64,000 nucleotides of DNA from Prevotella denticola (GCF_900454835.1 NZ_UGTM01000001.1:1884358-1948357); one strand, 5' to 3'. Shown: positions 8,967 to 17,892, counted from the first letter of the stretch. The notes: generated by a model from the sequence alone, not told the origin. Made by a program: numbers and translations.

Positions 8967-11582
8967 ATGACAAATATAAATAAGGTGTTGCTGCTCCTTG
9001 CCCTCTCCGGAATAACACTTGCGGCAGGCGCACAGGAGAAAATCGTAAACCCAGACATCACTTATTCCGGTACGCCTAAGACCTACAAACTCGCAGGACT
9101 GGCCGTTACCGGTATCGAGGGCTATGAGGATTATGTCCTCACAGGCATATCCGGGCTCAGCATTGGACAGGAGCTGGAGATACCGGGGACGGCTGTCACG
9201 GATGCCGTGAAACGCTACTGGAAGCATGGACTCTTCTCCGACGTTTCCATCACGGCAGACTCCATCGTGGGCGACAACATCTATCTGAAGATACATCTTG
9301 CACCACGGCCACGCATCTCCACCATCAACTACAACGGACTGAAGAAGACGGAACGAGAGGACATGGAGAAGAAGCTCGGACTGCTGAAGGGCGGACAGAT
9401 CACGCCTAACATGATCGACCGGGCCAGGGTTCTCGCCAAGAAGTACTTTGATGAGAAAGGCTACAAGAACGCCGAAATCAATATCCGTCAGCGTGACGAT
9501 GTCGCTGCCAAGAACCAGGTAATCCTGGATATTGACGTGGACAAGAAGGAGAAACTGAAGGTACACAAGATAATAATCGAAGGCGACAACCAGCTGGGCG
9601 ACAAGAAAATCAAGGGTTCGCTGTTCACAAAGGGAGCATTCAGCAAGACGCATGAAGCCGGAAAACTGTCCAGCTTTCTGAAGTCGAAGAAGTTCACTCC
9701 CGAACGCTGGGCGGAAGACAAGAAGAAACTCATCACGAAGTACAACGAATATGGTTTCCGTGATGCGACCATCCTGAAGGACAGCGTATGGAACGTTGAC
9801 CCGAAGCATGTCGACATCTATATCAAAGTGGATGAGGGCAAGAAGTATTACATCCGAAACATCACCTGGGTGGGCAATACGGTCTATTCGACCGATTACC
9901 TGTCCCGCCTGCTCGACATGAAGAAAGGGGACGTGTACAACCAGACCTACATGAACAAACGCCTTTCGCAAGATGAGGACGCTGTGGGCAACGCCTACTG
10001 GAACAACGGTTACCTCTTCTATAATCTCCAGCCGACGGAAGTCAACATTGTCGGCGACTCCATCGACCTTGAGATGCGCATCTATGAAGGTCAGCAGGCA
10101 CACATCAACCGTGTGAAAATCAACGGCAACGACCGTCTCTATGAGAATGTCGTCCGCCGTGAGCTGCGTACAAAGCCGGGCGATCTCTTCTCAAAGGAGG
10201 CCCTCCAGCGTTCGGCACGTGAGCTGGCTTCAATGGGGCACTTCGACCCAGAGGCAATCAATCCAGTACCAGAGCCAAACTATGAGGACGGTACTGTTGA
10301 CATCAACTATAACCTCAAGCAGAAGTCGAACGACCAGGTGGAGCTTTCGCTCGGCTGGGGTCAGACAGGTGTCATCGGCCGTGTCGGTCTGAAACTGACC
10401 AACTTCTCAATGGAAAACCTCTTCCGTAAGAACCGTGAGCATCGTGGTATCATGCCTATCGGAGACGGCGAGACCCTCTCGCTGGGCGCACAGACCAATG
10501 GTTCTTACTACCAGTCATACAATGCACAGTACTCCACCAACTGGTTGGGTGGTAAGCGTCCTATCCAATTCAGCTTGGGTATGTCGTATTCGAAGCAGAC
10601 CGATGTATCTCCCAACTATTATAACAGTGGTTACCTGAACAATTATAACAACTATCGTTATGGGTATGGAAGTTATAATTACGCTAATTATGATAATTAT
10701 AGGGATCCGAACAAGTACGTGAAACTCTTGAGTGTCTATGCTGGTTGGGGTAAACGCTTGAGCTGGCCTGATGACTATTTCACCTTGTCACTCCAGCTAC
10801 AGTACCAGCGTTATATGCTGCGCAACTGGCGTTACTTCATCATGTCGAACGGTTCGGCGAACAACTTGAACCTCAACATCTCGCTCAACCGTACGTCAAC
10901 CGACAACCAGCTCTTCCCGCGTCGTGGTTCGGACTTCACGGTGTCGCTGACCATCACTCCGCCCTGGTCGAAATGGGACGGAAAGGACTATGCTCATCTG
11001 GCAACCGACCGCAACTCGCCTACTTACTCACAGGAGCAGCAGGAGAAATACCGCTGGGTGGAGTACCACAAGTGGAAGTTCAAGGCACGTACCTTCACGG
11101 CGCTCACCAGCGGACAGAAGTGCTTTGTCCTCATGACGCGCGTCGAGCTCGGTCTGCTGGGCAGTTACAACAAGAACAAGAAGAGTCCGTTCGAGACCTA
11201 TTATATGGGTGGAGACGGCATGAGCGGTTACTCCACAGGATATGCCGAAGAGACCATCGGTCTTCGTGGTTACGAGAACGGATCGCTCACTCCCTACGGT
11301 GCCGAGGGCTATGCCTACGACCGCCTCTCGCTCGAACTCCGTTATCCGTTCCTTCTCGGCAACACCACCATCTATGGGCTTGGGTTTGTCGAGGCCGGAA
11401 ATGCGTGGACAGAGACAAGCAAGTTCAATCCGTTCGACATGAAACGTTCAGCCGGGCTGGGTGTCCGCATCTTCCTGCCGATGGTGGGCCTGATGGGCAT
11501 CGACTGGGCTTACGGCTTCGACAAGGTGTTCGGAACAAAGGGCGGCAGCCAGTTCCACTTTATCCTCGGACAGGAGTTCTGA
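8967..11582 (+). CDS. bamA: Outer-membrane protein assembly factor BamA
   Basis: Omp85-family protein that folds and inserts barrels into the outer membrane. Signal peptide MTNINKVLLLLALSGITLAAGAQ, then about five POTRA domains (residues ~25-430), then a 16-strand barrel to the C-terminus. The hallmarks YSTGYAEETIGLRGYENGS (lid-lock-like VRGF region, here LRGYE), PFLLGNTTIYGLGFVEAGNAW and the terminal phenylalanine of FILGQEF are present. At 871 residues it is the long Bacteroidota form. A Tyr/Asn-rich stretch (residues ~550-585, YNSGYLNNYNNYRYGYG) is an insertion in the barrel, probably a surface loop. It is followed by three Skp-like chaperone genes, the usual partners. Confidence 0.96.
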   Translation: MTNINKVLLLLALSGITLAAGAQEKIVNPDITYSGTPKTYKLAGLAVTGIEGYEDYVLTGISGLSIGQELEIPGTAVTDAVKRYWKHGLFSDVSITADSIVGDNIYLKIHLAPRPRISTINYNGLKKTEREDMEKKLGLLKGGQITPNMIDRARVLAKKYFDEKGYKNAEINIRQRDDVAAKNQVILDIDVDKKEKLKVHKIIIEGDNQLGDKKIKGSLFTKGAFSKTHEAGKLSSFLKSKKFTPERWAEDKKKLITKYNEYGFRDATILKDSVWNVDPKHVDIYIKVDEGKKYYIRNITWVGNTVYSTDYLSRLLDMKKGDVYNQTYMNKRLSQDEDAVGNAYWNNGYLFYNLQPTEVNIVGDSIDLEMRIYEGQQAHINRVKINGNDRLYENVVRRELRTKPGDLFSKEALQRSARELASMGHFDPEAINPVPEPNYEDGTVDINYNLKQKSNDQVELSLGWGQTGVIGRVGLKLTNFSMENLFRKNREHRGIMPIGDGETLSLGAQTNGSYYQSYNAQYSTNWLGGKRPIQFSLGMSYSKQTDVSPNYYNSGYLNNYNNYRYGYGSYNYANYDNYRDPNKYVKLLSVYAGWGKRLSWPDDYFTLSLQLQYQRYMLRNWRYFIMSNGSANNLNLNISLNRTSTDNQLFPRRGSDFTVSLTITPPWSKWDGKDYAHLATDRNSPTYSQEQQEKYRWVEYHKWKFKARTFTALTSGQKCFVLMTRVELGLLGSYNKNKKSPFETYYMGGDGMSGYSTGYAEETIGLRGYENGSLTPYGAEGYAYDRLSLELRYPFLLGNTTIYGLGFVEAGNAWTETSKFNPFDMKRSAGLGVRIFLPMVGLMGIDWAYGFDKVFGTKGGSQFHFILGQEF

Positions 11583-11583
11583 T

Positions 11584-11634
11584 TGGTTTGAGGTTTGAGG
11601 TTTGAGATTTGAGGTTTGAGATTTGAGGTTTGGA
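11584..11634. repeat. 7-bp tandem repeat (TTTGAGG / TTTGAGA)
   Basis: About seven copies of a heptamer TTTGAGR directly after the bamA stop codon, in the 113-bp spacer before the first ompH gene. Low-complexity spacer; no fold or gene seen. Confidence 0.85.
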
Positions 11635-11695
11635 CTTTGAAGGAGGAATAACAATAATTATGAACTTTGGCTTTTAAGTAAACATAAAAAGAAAG

Positions 11696-12244
11696 ATGAA
11701 CAAGAAGAAGATATTGAAGACCGTATTGAGGTGTGTTTTACCTCTTTACCTTTTTTCCCTTTTACCTTTAACCGCTTCTGCACAGAAGTTTGCACTCATC
11801 GACATGGAGTATATCCTCAAGAATGTACCGGCTTACGAGCGTGCGAATGAACAGCTGAACCAGGTCAGCAAGAAATGGCAGGCGGAGGTTGAAGCACTCA
11901 ATACAGAGGCATCCACGATGTACAAGAACTATCAGAACGAGGTTGTCTTCCTATCCCAGGACCAGAAGAAGAAACGGCAGGAGGCCATCATGGCCAAGGA
12001 AAAGCAGGCATCCGACCTCAAACGCAAGTACTTCGGTCCGGAAGGCGAGCTTTTCAAGAAGCGTACAAGCCTGATCACTCCCATCCAGGACGAGATTTAC
12101 AATGCCGTCAAAGACATATCCGACCAGCGCGGCTACAGTCTTGTCATCGACCGTTCGAGCAATGCCACAGGAATCATCTACGGTTCGCCGAAAGTAGATA
12201 TCAGCAATGAGGTGCTGCAGAAACTGGGCTATTCCTACCAGTAA
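11696..12244 (+). CDS. OmpH/Skp-family periplasmic chaperone, paralogue 1
   Basis: Periplasmic holdase for unfolded outer-membrane proteins. Signal peptide with cleavage after TASAQ near residue 30, then KFALIDMEYILKNVPAYERAN, the N-terminal strand of Skp. A long charged coiled coil (residues ~50-125) forms the tentacles. SLVIDRSSNATGIIYGSP at the C-terminus closes the trimer body. Length 182 is typical. It sits right after bamA, whose clients it would deliver. The N-terminal run MNKKKILKTVLRC is longer than in its two neighbours. Confidence 0.9.
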   Translation: MNKKKILKTVLRCVLPLYLFSLLPLTASAQKFALIDMEYILKNVPAYERANEQLNQVSKKWQAEVEALNTEASTMYKNYQNEVVFLSQDQKKKRQEAIMAKEKQASDLKRKYFGPEGELFKKRTSLITPIQDEIYNAVKDISDQRGYSLVIDRSSNATGIIYGSPKVDISNEVLQKLGYSYQ

Positions 12245-12351
12245 AGGGTGGGAAAGACAGCAAGACTAGAAGAGACTAGGACAGCTGGAAAGGCTAGCCC
12301 TTTCAGATAACCAAGCAAAAGAACAACAAACAACTAAACAATAAAGAAGAA

Positions 12352-12855
12352 ATGAAAAAGTTATTTTTGATGTTGATGCTCTGTGCGCCGATGACATTGT
12401 TCGCACAGAAGTTCGGTCACCTTGATTCACAGGCACTCCTCCAGTCGCTTCCAGAGGCTACAGCCGTCCAGAGCAAACTGGAAGCCAAAGGCAAGGAATA
12501 CCAGAAGCAGCTGGAAGACATGCAGGCTGAACTGCAGCGTCAGGCACAGGCTTACGACAAGACAAAGAGCACGATGAATGCCACCAAACAGGCTGAGACA
12601 GAGAAGAACCTGCAGGATATGTACAACAAGATCCAGCAGACAGCACAGGACAACCAGAAGGCTTTCAACGAGGAGCAGCAGAAGCAGCTCGGTCCTGTTC
12701 TTGAGAAAGTACGCAATGCCATCGCAGCAGTTGCCAAGGCCGGAAACTATGTCTACATCATGGAGAAGGCCGCCGGCCAGCCTCTGTACATCAACGAGGC
12801 ACTCAGCAAGGACGTTACCGCAGAGGTAAAGGCCCAGCTTGCCAAAATGAAGTAA
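12352..12855 (+). CDS. OmpH/Skp-family periplasmic chaperone, paralogue 2
   Basis: Second Skp-type chaperone: signal peptide MKKLFLMLMLCAPMTLFAQ, then KFGHLDSQALLQSLPEAT. A Gln-rich coiled coil (residues ~40-115) follows, and the closing strand is YVYIMEKAAGQPLYIN. It has 167 residues. It lies 107 bases after paralogue 1 and probably shares its transcript. It may form homotrimers or mixed trimers with its neighbours; which, sequence alone cannot say. Confidence 0.92.
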   Translation: MKKLFLMLMLCAPMTLFAQKFGHLDSQALLQSLPEATAVQSKLEAKGKEYQKQLEDMQAELQRQAQAYDKTKSTMNATKQAETEKNLQDMYNKIQQTAQDNQKAFNEEQQKQLGPVLEKVRNAIAAVAKAGNYVYIMEKAAGQPLYINEALSKDVTAEVKAQLAKMK

Positions 12856-12972
12856 AAACAGGTACGGGAGCCTTTGCCCCGTTGTCAGTTCTCCTTGCTT
12901 CAGCAGCTTGACAAGCCCCTGTGACAGGCAAGTCGTCCCGGTAAGTCCCGCCTTCGGGCGTTCATCATCACG

Positions 12973-13059
12973 GTGAGAGAAATTTATTTTCTTGAAGAGA
13001 AGAAAATATTTACGTGCAAAGAAATAGTTTCTTTCATGAAAAAAATATTTTTCTTCGTG
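12973..13059. repeat. 22-bp tandem palindromic array, AT-rich AAGAAAATATTTTCTT family
   Basis: Units end at 12994, 13016, 13038 and 13059 (spacing 22, 22, 21), each closing with TTG, GTG or ATG after a TTTCTT-like run. Each unit is nearly self-complementary: ATTTTCTT with AAGAAAAT, AAGAAA with TTTCTT, GAAAAA with TTTTTC. It lies in the 365-bp gap between ompH paralogues 2 and 3. I see nothing else in that gap. Confidence 0.8.
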
Positions 13060-13220
13060 AAAAGAATTCCGGGAAGACAGTCTACGAGGTTGGAAAAGAC
13101 CTTTGCCTGCCGGCGGGCTGATGCTGTTTGAGAGGAGAAAAGGGTGAGGTCACCGCACGGATTTACGTTCTTGCGATGACCTCATTTTCTTACTTACACA
13201 CAGAAGAGATAATAACAGAC

Positions 13221-13742
13221 ATGATGAAAAAGCCAATCCTTTCCTTCGTTTTCATGCTCTTGCCGCTTCTGGCAACAGCACAGCAGAACGTTCCCGCCTT
13301 CAAGTTCGCTTACTTCAGCTACGAAAAGGTGCTGCACTCCATGGCCGATTACGCCACGGCGACCCGCAGCCTGAATGAGCTGAAAGCTAAATATGATGCC
13401 GAGACCAAGCGTTCCGTAGACGATTTCAACAGCCGCTACGAGGACTTTCTCGACGTGCAACGCAAGCTGGAACCGTCCATCCTCCGCAAACGACAGGCAG
13501 AACTGGAGGAACTGATGGACCGCAACATCGCCTTCCGGAAAGAGTCGGAACGGCTGCTGAAAAAAGCTGAAAACGATATCTACGCCCCTGTCCGAAAAAA
13601 ACTCGACACGACAGTCCGCCAGATGGGAAAGGAAAGCGGATATGCCTTCATCCTCAATACCGACAACAACGGCCTGCCTTACACCAACCCGGCAATAGGG
13701 GAGGACATCACCGATGCGCTGATTTCGGTACTGAAACAGTAA
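13221..13742 (+). CDS. OmpH/Skp-family periplasmic chaperone, paralogue 3
   Basis: Third Skp-like protein. The ATG at 13221 (MMKKPILSFVFMLLPLLATAQ) is chosen because it begins a signal peptide; the frame extends upstream to 13128 without one. FKFAYFSYEKVLHSMADY matches the Skp opening strand. A charged coiled coil spans residues ~45-125, and YAFILNTDNNGLPYTNP closes the body. It is separated from paralogue 2 by the AT-rich palindromic array, and murI follows after 11 bases, so it is probably co-transcribed with murI. Confidence 0.88.
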   Translation: MMKKPILSFVFMLLPLLATAQQNVPAFKFAYFSYEKVLHSMADYATATRSLNELKAKYDAETKRSVDDFNSRYEDFLDVQRKLEPSILRKRQAELEELMDRNIAFRKESERLLKKAENDIYAPVRKKLDTTVRQMGKESGYAFILNTDNNGLPYTNPAIGEDITDALISVLKQ

Positions 13743-13753
13743 AGGGAAAAGAC

Positions 13754-14593
13754 ATGACAAAATATTCCCAACAGCCGGGACCCATCGGCGTATTCGATTC
13801 CGGCTACGGCGGTCTGACCATCCTGCACGGCATCCGCCAGCTCCTCCCGGAGTACGACTACGTTTATTTAGGCGACAATGCACGTGCGCCCTACGGCTCC
13901 CGGTCGTTCGACATCGTCTACCAGTTCACACGGCAGGCGGTGATGAAACTCTTCGGATTGGGCTGCCAGCTGGTCATCCTGGGCTGCAATACGGCCTCGG
14001 CCAAGGCACTCCGTACCATACAGCAGAACGACCTCCCTGCCCTCGACCCGGACCGCAGAGTGCTGGGGGTGATACGGCCGACGGCCGAAATCATCGGCAG
14101 ACTCACCCGTTCGCGACACGTAGGACTGCTTGCAACAGAGGGCACCGTCAGGAGCAACAGCTACAACCTAGAGATCCGGAAGCTGTGGCCGGACATCAAG
14201 GTGACAGGCGTGCCGTGTCCGTTGTGGGTACCCATCATCGAGAACAACGAGGCCGACAGCCCCGGCGCTGACTATTTCGTGAAGAAACGCATCGACCATA
14301 TCATGCGCATCGACCCGCAGATTGACAGTCTGATTCTCGGCTGTACGCATTATCCCATACTCATGCCGAAAATCCTGAAACACGTGCCTCGCGGCGTACG
14401 AATCATCCCACAGGGAGAATATGTCGCCGAGAGCCTGCGGGATTATTTACGCCGCCATCCTGACATGGATGCCCGTTGCACGAAGCAGTCGACAGTGAAA
14501 TACCTCACGACCGAGAATCCGGAGAAATTCAAGGAGACCGCACGCATCTTCCTGCACGAGGCAGTCGATGTGGAACACATCGACCTGGAGTAA
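13754..14593 (+). CDS. murI: Glutamate racemase
   Basis: Converts L- to D-glutamate for peptidoglycan. GVFDSGYGGLTIL and YLGDNARAPYG form the substrate site. The two catalytic cysteines are in LGCNTASA (Cys78) and LGCTHYP (Cys197), so the enzyme should be active. Its 279 residues are normal. It follows the third ompH gene at 11 bases, the same linkage known in other Bacteroidota. Confidence 0.97.
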   Translation: MTKYSQQPGPIGVFDSGYGGLTILHGIRQLLPEYDYVYLGDNARAPYGSRSFDIVYQFTRQAVMKLFGLGCQLVILGCNTASAKALRTIQQNDLPALDPDRRVLGVIRPTAEIIGRLTRSRHVGLLATEGTVRSNSYNLEIRKLWPDIKVTGVPCPLWVPIIENNEADSPGADYFVKKRIDHIMRIDPQIDSLILGCTHYPILMPKILKHVPRGVRIIPQGEYVAESLRDYLRRHPDMDARCTKQSTVKYLTTENPEKFKETARIFLHEAVDVEHIDLE

Positions 14594-14654
14594 GGCTTGC
14601 AGAAAGCAATAAAAAAGGGTGTCAGTCCGTTAGATAAGAACAAAAAAATAAAGA

Positions 14655-16121
14655 ATGAAGAAGTTTTCTATAGCATTGTCCCTTTCAGCCATGGCGTTGA
14701 TGGCAGCCTGCTCAGATGATGATACATTCACGACATCGAGGAGTAACCTGCTCTCATTCCAGACCGATACACTGCGGCTTGACACCACTTTCTCGAACGT
14801 CCCCACATCGACAAAGACCTTCTGGGTGTACAACCGGTCGGGAGACGGACTGCGCCTGAACAGCGTCCGGCTCGAACAAGGCAACCAGACGGGCTTCCGG
14901 GTGAACGTGGACGGCGTAGAGCTGTCTGCTGCCAACGGTTATCAGGCCAACGGACTGGAGGTGCGCGACAAAGACAGCATCCGTGTCTTCGTAGAGATGA
15001 CATCGCCCAGAAACAACGCTACCACGCCTCAGCTGCTGACAGACAACCTTGCATTCACACTCGAGAGCGGTGTACAGCAGAAAGTAAATCTCAGGATCTA
15101 CAGCTGGGATGCAGAACTCATAAAGGGACGGAAAATCACGTCGAACACTACGCTGACCGGTACCAGACCCATCGTCTTCCAGGACACATTGAAAGTGGAG
15201 GCAGGGGCTACGCTGACCATTCCCGCAGGCATGACGGTCTATTTCTCCAACAAGGCTGTAATCGATGTGTACGGTACACTGCACTGCGAAGGGACGGCCG
15301 ACAAACCCGTGACGCTCCGTGGCGACCGCCTGGACAAGCTGTTTCCCTATCTGCCGTACGACCGTGTGAGCGGTCAGTGGCACGGCATCCGCTTCCATAA
15401 GGACAGCTACGACAACAGCCTCACACATACGGACATCCATTCGGCCTACGACGGTATTCTCTGCGATACGGCGACGACGGAACGGACGAAGCTGACGCTT
15501 GCCAATTCCACTGTCCACAACTGTCAGGGCTACGGTCTGCAGGCGATAAACTGCAAGATAGAAGCTTACAACACGCAGTTCTCCAACACACTGAAAGACT
15601 GTGCGGCCTTCATCGGCGGCGATGTGACGCTGACACATTGCACGTTCGCCCAGTTCTATCCGTTCGACGGCAACCGCGGTGCGGCATTGAGCTTCGGCAA
15701 TCACAGCAGCGGGAAAGACTATCCCCTGCAGGCCTTCAACGTCAGGAACTCCCTTGTAACGGGCTATTCAGACGATGTACTCATGGGTGGCAACAAGGAG
15801 AAGGTGACGGCCAATTACCAGTTCGACCACTGTATCCTCCGCACTCCGAAGCCAGACAAGCCCGCACTGCTTGCCCATTTCACGGATGTACTATGGGAGA
15901 GCAGCAAGGATTATCCTGGCGGTGGAGACAGACAGTTCGTGCTGGTAGACGGCAACAAACAGCATTACGATTTCCACTTGAAGAAGCCCGAGAAAGGAGA
16001 GAAGTTCCCGGCTGTCAATACCGCTGCTCCCCTCTCCGATCCCCGTTTCACGACGGACCATGACGGAAGACAGCGTGACGACAAGCCCGACATCGGCTGC
16101 TACGAGCTGGTTATCAATTAA
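14655..16121 (+). CDS. Lipoprotein with right-handed parallel beta-helix domain
   Basis: Surface or periplasmic lipoprotein: MKKFSIALSLSAMALMAACSDDD has a lipobox ending at Cys19. The acidic SDDD after the Cys resembles Bacteroidota surface-export signals. Residues ~25-165 form a beta-sandwich-like region. From about 180 onward a beta-helix is seen: repeated short turns such as GTLHCEGTADKPVTLRG, NSTVHNCQGYGLQAINC and LTHCTFAQF. The C-terminal DHDGRQRDDKPDIGCYE is a common closing motif of such proteins. The ligand is unknown; polysaccharide binding is typical of the fold but not shown. It starts 61 bases after murI. Confidence 0.8.
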   Translation: MKKFSIALSLSAMALMAACSDDDTFTTSRSNLLSFQTDTLRLDTTFSNVPTSTKTFWVYNRSGDGLRLNSVRLEQGNQTGFRVNVDGVELSAANGYQANGLEVRDKDSIRVFVEMTSPRNNATTPQLLTDNLAFTLESGVQQKVNLRIYSWDAELIKGRKITSNTTLTGTRPIVFQDTLKVEAGATLTIPAGMTVYFSNKAVIDVYGTLHCEGTADKPVTLRGDRLDKLFPYLPYDRVSGQWHGIRFHKDSYDNSLTHTDIHSAYDGILCDTATTERTKLTLANSTVHNCQGYGLQAINCKIEAYNTQFSNTLKDCAAFIGGDVTLTHCTFAQFYPFDGNRGAALSFGNHSSGKDYPLQAFNVRNSLVTGYSDDVLMGGNKEKVTANYQFDHCILRTPKPDKPALLAHFTDVLWESSKDYPGGGDRQFVLVDGNKQHYDFHLKKPEKGEKFPAVNTAAPLSDPRFTTDHDGRQRDDKPDIGCYELVIN

Positions 16122-16130
16122 TCTCACAGC

Positions 16131-16180
16131 TTATTATAGCCTATCCCCGCTCGTTATCGCTTATTACCGCCTATCCCCGC
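16131..16180. repeat. 10-bp repeat spacer before cdd
   Basis: Five decamers in register: ttattatagc, ctatccccgc, tcgttatcgc, ttattaccgc, ctatccccgc. It sits 16 bases before the cdd start. The same type of spacer precedes nrdB and korB. Confidence 0.85.
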
Positions 16181-16196
16181 CCAAAAACAATCAAAT

Positions 16197-16676
16197 ATGA
16201 AGACAATAGACATCAGCATCAAGATCGGCTTCTGCCAGCCGGAAGAACTGCCGGCAGCCGACCAGCACCTTATCCAGACAGCCATCCATGCCACGGCCAA
16301 CAGCTATTCTCCCTACAGCCGTTTCCGTGTGGGAGCTGCGCTGTTCCTTGCCGATGGGACAGAAGTCATGGGTGCCAACCAGGAGAATGCCGCCTTCCCG
16401 TCAGGACTCTGCGCCGAGCGTTCAGCCATCTTTGCAGCCCAGTCCAACCATCCCGACCAGCCCATAACAACCATAGCCATTGCCGCAGCCAATGAATACG
16501 GACTGATGCGAAATCCGATCGTACCCTGTGGTGCCTGCCGGCAGGTTATTCTGGAAATCGAAGACCGATACAGACAGCCCGTTCGTATTCTCCTTTACGG
16601 TACGGCGGGTGTATATGTCATCAACACTGTCAAGGATCTTCTTCCTCTCCAGTTTGTCGGAGAGTCGATGAAGTAG
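16197..16676 (+). CDS. cdd: Cytidine deaminase
   Basis: Zinc hydrolase that deaminates cytidine and deoxycytidine to uridine forms in pyrimidine salvage. NAAFPSGLCAERSA supplies the zinc Cys72 and proton-shuttle Glu74. PCGACRQ supplies zinc ligands Cys111 and Cys114. Its 159 residues fit the homotetrameric class. It is cytoplasmic and follows the beta-helix lipoprotein after a 10-bp repeat spacer. Confidence 0.96.
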   Translation: MKTIDISIKIGFCQPEELPAADQHLIQTAIHATANSYSPYSRFRVGAALFLADGTEVMGANQENAAFPSGLCAERSAIFAAQSNHPDQPITTIAIAAANEYGLMRNPIVPCGACRQVILEIEDRYRQPVRILLYGTAGVYVINTVKDLLPLQFVGESMK

Positions 16677-16776
16677 GCAGCATACAGGGATAAGCAGCAG
16701 AAAGCATCTGAGCAAACTCACGGTTCTGTTTTCAACATTGTGTTTTTAACAGCCAGAAGGTACAAAGGATAAAAAC

Positions 16777-16860
16777 TCCCAATGCCTGGGAACTACCGTC
16801 CCGACACCTGGGACACCTGTTCCCGACAGCTGGGAATAACTGTCCCGATGATTGGGACAA
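16777..16860. repeat. 22-bp tandem palindromic array, GGGAA family, locus C
   Basis: Unit starts at 16788, 16810, 16832 and 16854 are exactly 22 bp apart. Here the arms vary between GGGAA/TTCCC and GGGAC/GTCCC, compensating in part. It lies in the 353-bp gap between cdd and the DUF4250 gene. The rest of the gap holds only a short ACTCC-rich run (about 16978-17020). Confidence 0.9.
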
Positions 16861-17029
16861 TACAGAAAGTAAACCATCCTGAATTCCCAGCAAGCCTTTC
16901 CATCTATGAGAGTTCTGCCCTCAAACTCCCTCTCAATTCCCAAACAGTCGACAAAACATTTGTCCTGGCCTCTCATGACTCCATTAACTCCTTTAACCCC
17001 GCATAACTCCTTTAATTCCTAATAAAAAT

Positions 17030-17236
17030 ATGGATCATTTACCCAAAGACCCCGCAATTCTGCTGAGCAGCGTGAATATGCTGCTGCGCGACAAAGAGTT
17101 CGATTCACTGAAATCGCTCTGCTACAATTTCAATGAAGACCCCGAACACCTCAAGGATTATATGCTCAAGGCCGGATATGTGTACAGCGAAGAGCAGCAT
17201 CAGTTCCGACCTGTCGGCTTCGACAAGAAGCAATGA
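17030..17236 (+). CDS. DUF4250 small protein
   Basis: A 68-residue soluble protein of the DUF4250 family. LPKDPAILLSSVNMLLRD, DSLKSLCYNF and YVYSEEQHQF match the short helical pattern I recall for that family. Its function is unknown. It is a single gene followed by a strong terminator. Confidence 0.8.
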   Translation: MDHLPKDPAILLSSVNMLLRDKEFDSLKSLCYNFNEDPEHLKDYMLKAGYVYSEEQHQFRPVGFDKKQ

Positions 17237-17318
17237 GTTCCCATTGTCCTTGCCCGACCTCCCTTGAACGGCCTCGCAAAGACGCTTTCGGTCAGGCTGT
17301 ACAAAGCCGTCCGCAACG

Positions 17319-17369
17319 AAAAGGAGAGCCTCCTTACAGTCCATGTGGCTGTCGGGAGGCTCTCCTTTT
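17319..17369. terminator. Bidirectional terminator between DUF4250 gene and convergent lipoprotein gene
   Basis: The stem ggagagcctcc (17323-17333) pairs perfectly with ggaggctctcc (17355-17365), flanked by AAAA before and TTTTT after. The T and A runs suit both directions. Confidence 0.88.
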
Positions 17370-17387
17370 TACTATGTTTCACAAACG

Positions 17388-17852
17388 TTATTTGCGCTTA
17401 TAAACGATGTTCTCGTCTGTAATCTTTTCTGTTCCGTTATACGTATGCGTAATCGTCCCGCCCTTCAGGTCTACCCGGAAGGTCAGCGTGGTTGCAGGCT
17501 GCTGCTCTCCGTTGGCCGGAATGTACATCGTCAGCTTCGTACCGTCAAGGGCATACTTGTAAGTGTTGGTTTCACTGTGCGTTTCATCCTTACGATGGTG
17601 TCCGTCCGGCGTCACCTTCTTGAACGTGATTTTATATCCGCTTTCATTGACTACTTCTGTGTCTGAAACGAACTTCAACGATCCCCAGTGGGTGGTCGTG
17701 TTCGCATTTCCTTCCTGTATCCTCTCAAAAGACCACTCTGTATTCTTCAGCGGGTTGTCCTGAATTACCTGATCGTCATTATCCTTGCTGCAAGAAGAAA
17801 AACTTAATACCGTTGCCACGATGGCAACAAACAATTTCATACTTTTCATCAT
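17388..17852 (-). CDS. Small lipoprotein of unknown function
   Basis: I set the start at 17852 (MMKSMKLFVAIVATVLSFSSC) because it gives a clean lipobox and lies 27 bases from a -7 box; the longer frame to 17927 would start upstream of that box. Mature protein begins SKDNDDQVIQ. The ~125-residue body (NTEWSFERI, LKFVSDTEV, TYKYALDGTKLTMYIP) looks like one small beta-barrel or sandwich of lipocalin-like type. That is a fold guess only. No partner is evident: it is alone between a terminator and the nrdA promoter. Confidence 0.7.
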   Translation of the reverse strand: MMKSMKLFVAIVATVLSFSSCSKDNDDQVIQDNPLKNTEWSFERIQEGNANTTTHWGSLKFVSDTEVVNESGYKITFKKVTPDGHHRKDETHSETNTYKYALDGTKLTMYIPANGEQQPATTLTFRVDLKGGTITHTYNGTEKITDENIVYKRK

Positions 17853-17884
17853 GTTCTGTACTATTGAGTTTGTAAATTCGGCTG

Positions 17885-17892
17885 CAAAAGTA
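17885..17892 (-). promoter_or_regulatory. -7 box (TACTTTTG, minus strand) of the small lipoprotein
   Basis: CAAAAGTA on the plus strand reads TACTTTTG on the minus strand. It predicts transcription from about 17879 and decides the 17852 start. The 490-bp gap to nrdA is otherwise AT-rich with no supported gene. Confidence 0.55.

Noticed and set aside
13762..13784. GGGAA-type half unit at the start of murI (attcccaacagccgggac)
   Set aside because: It is inside coding sequence and single; probably coincidence.
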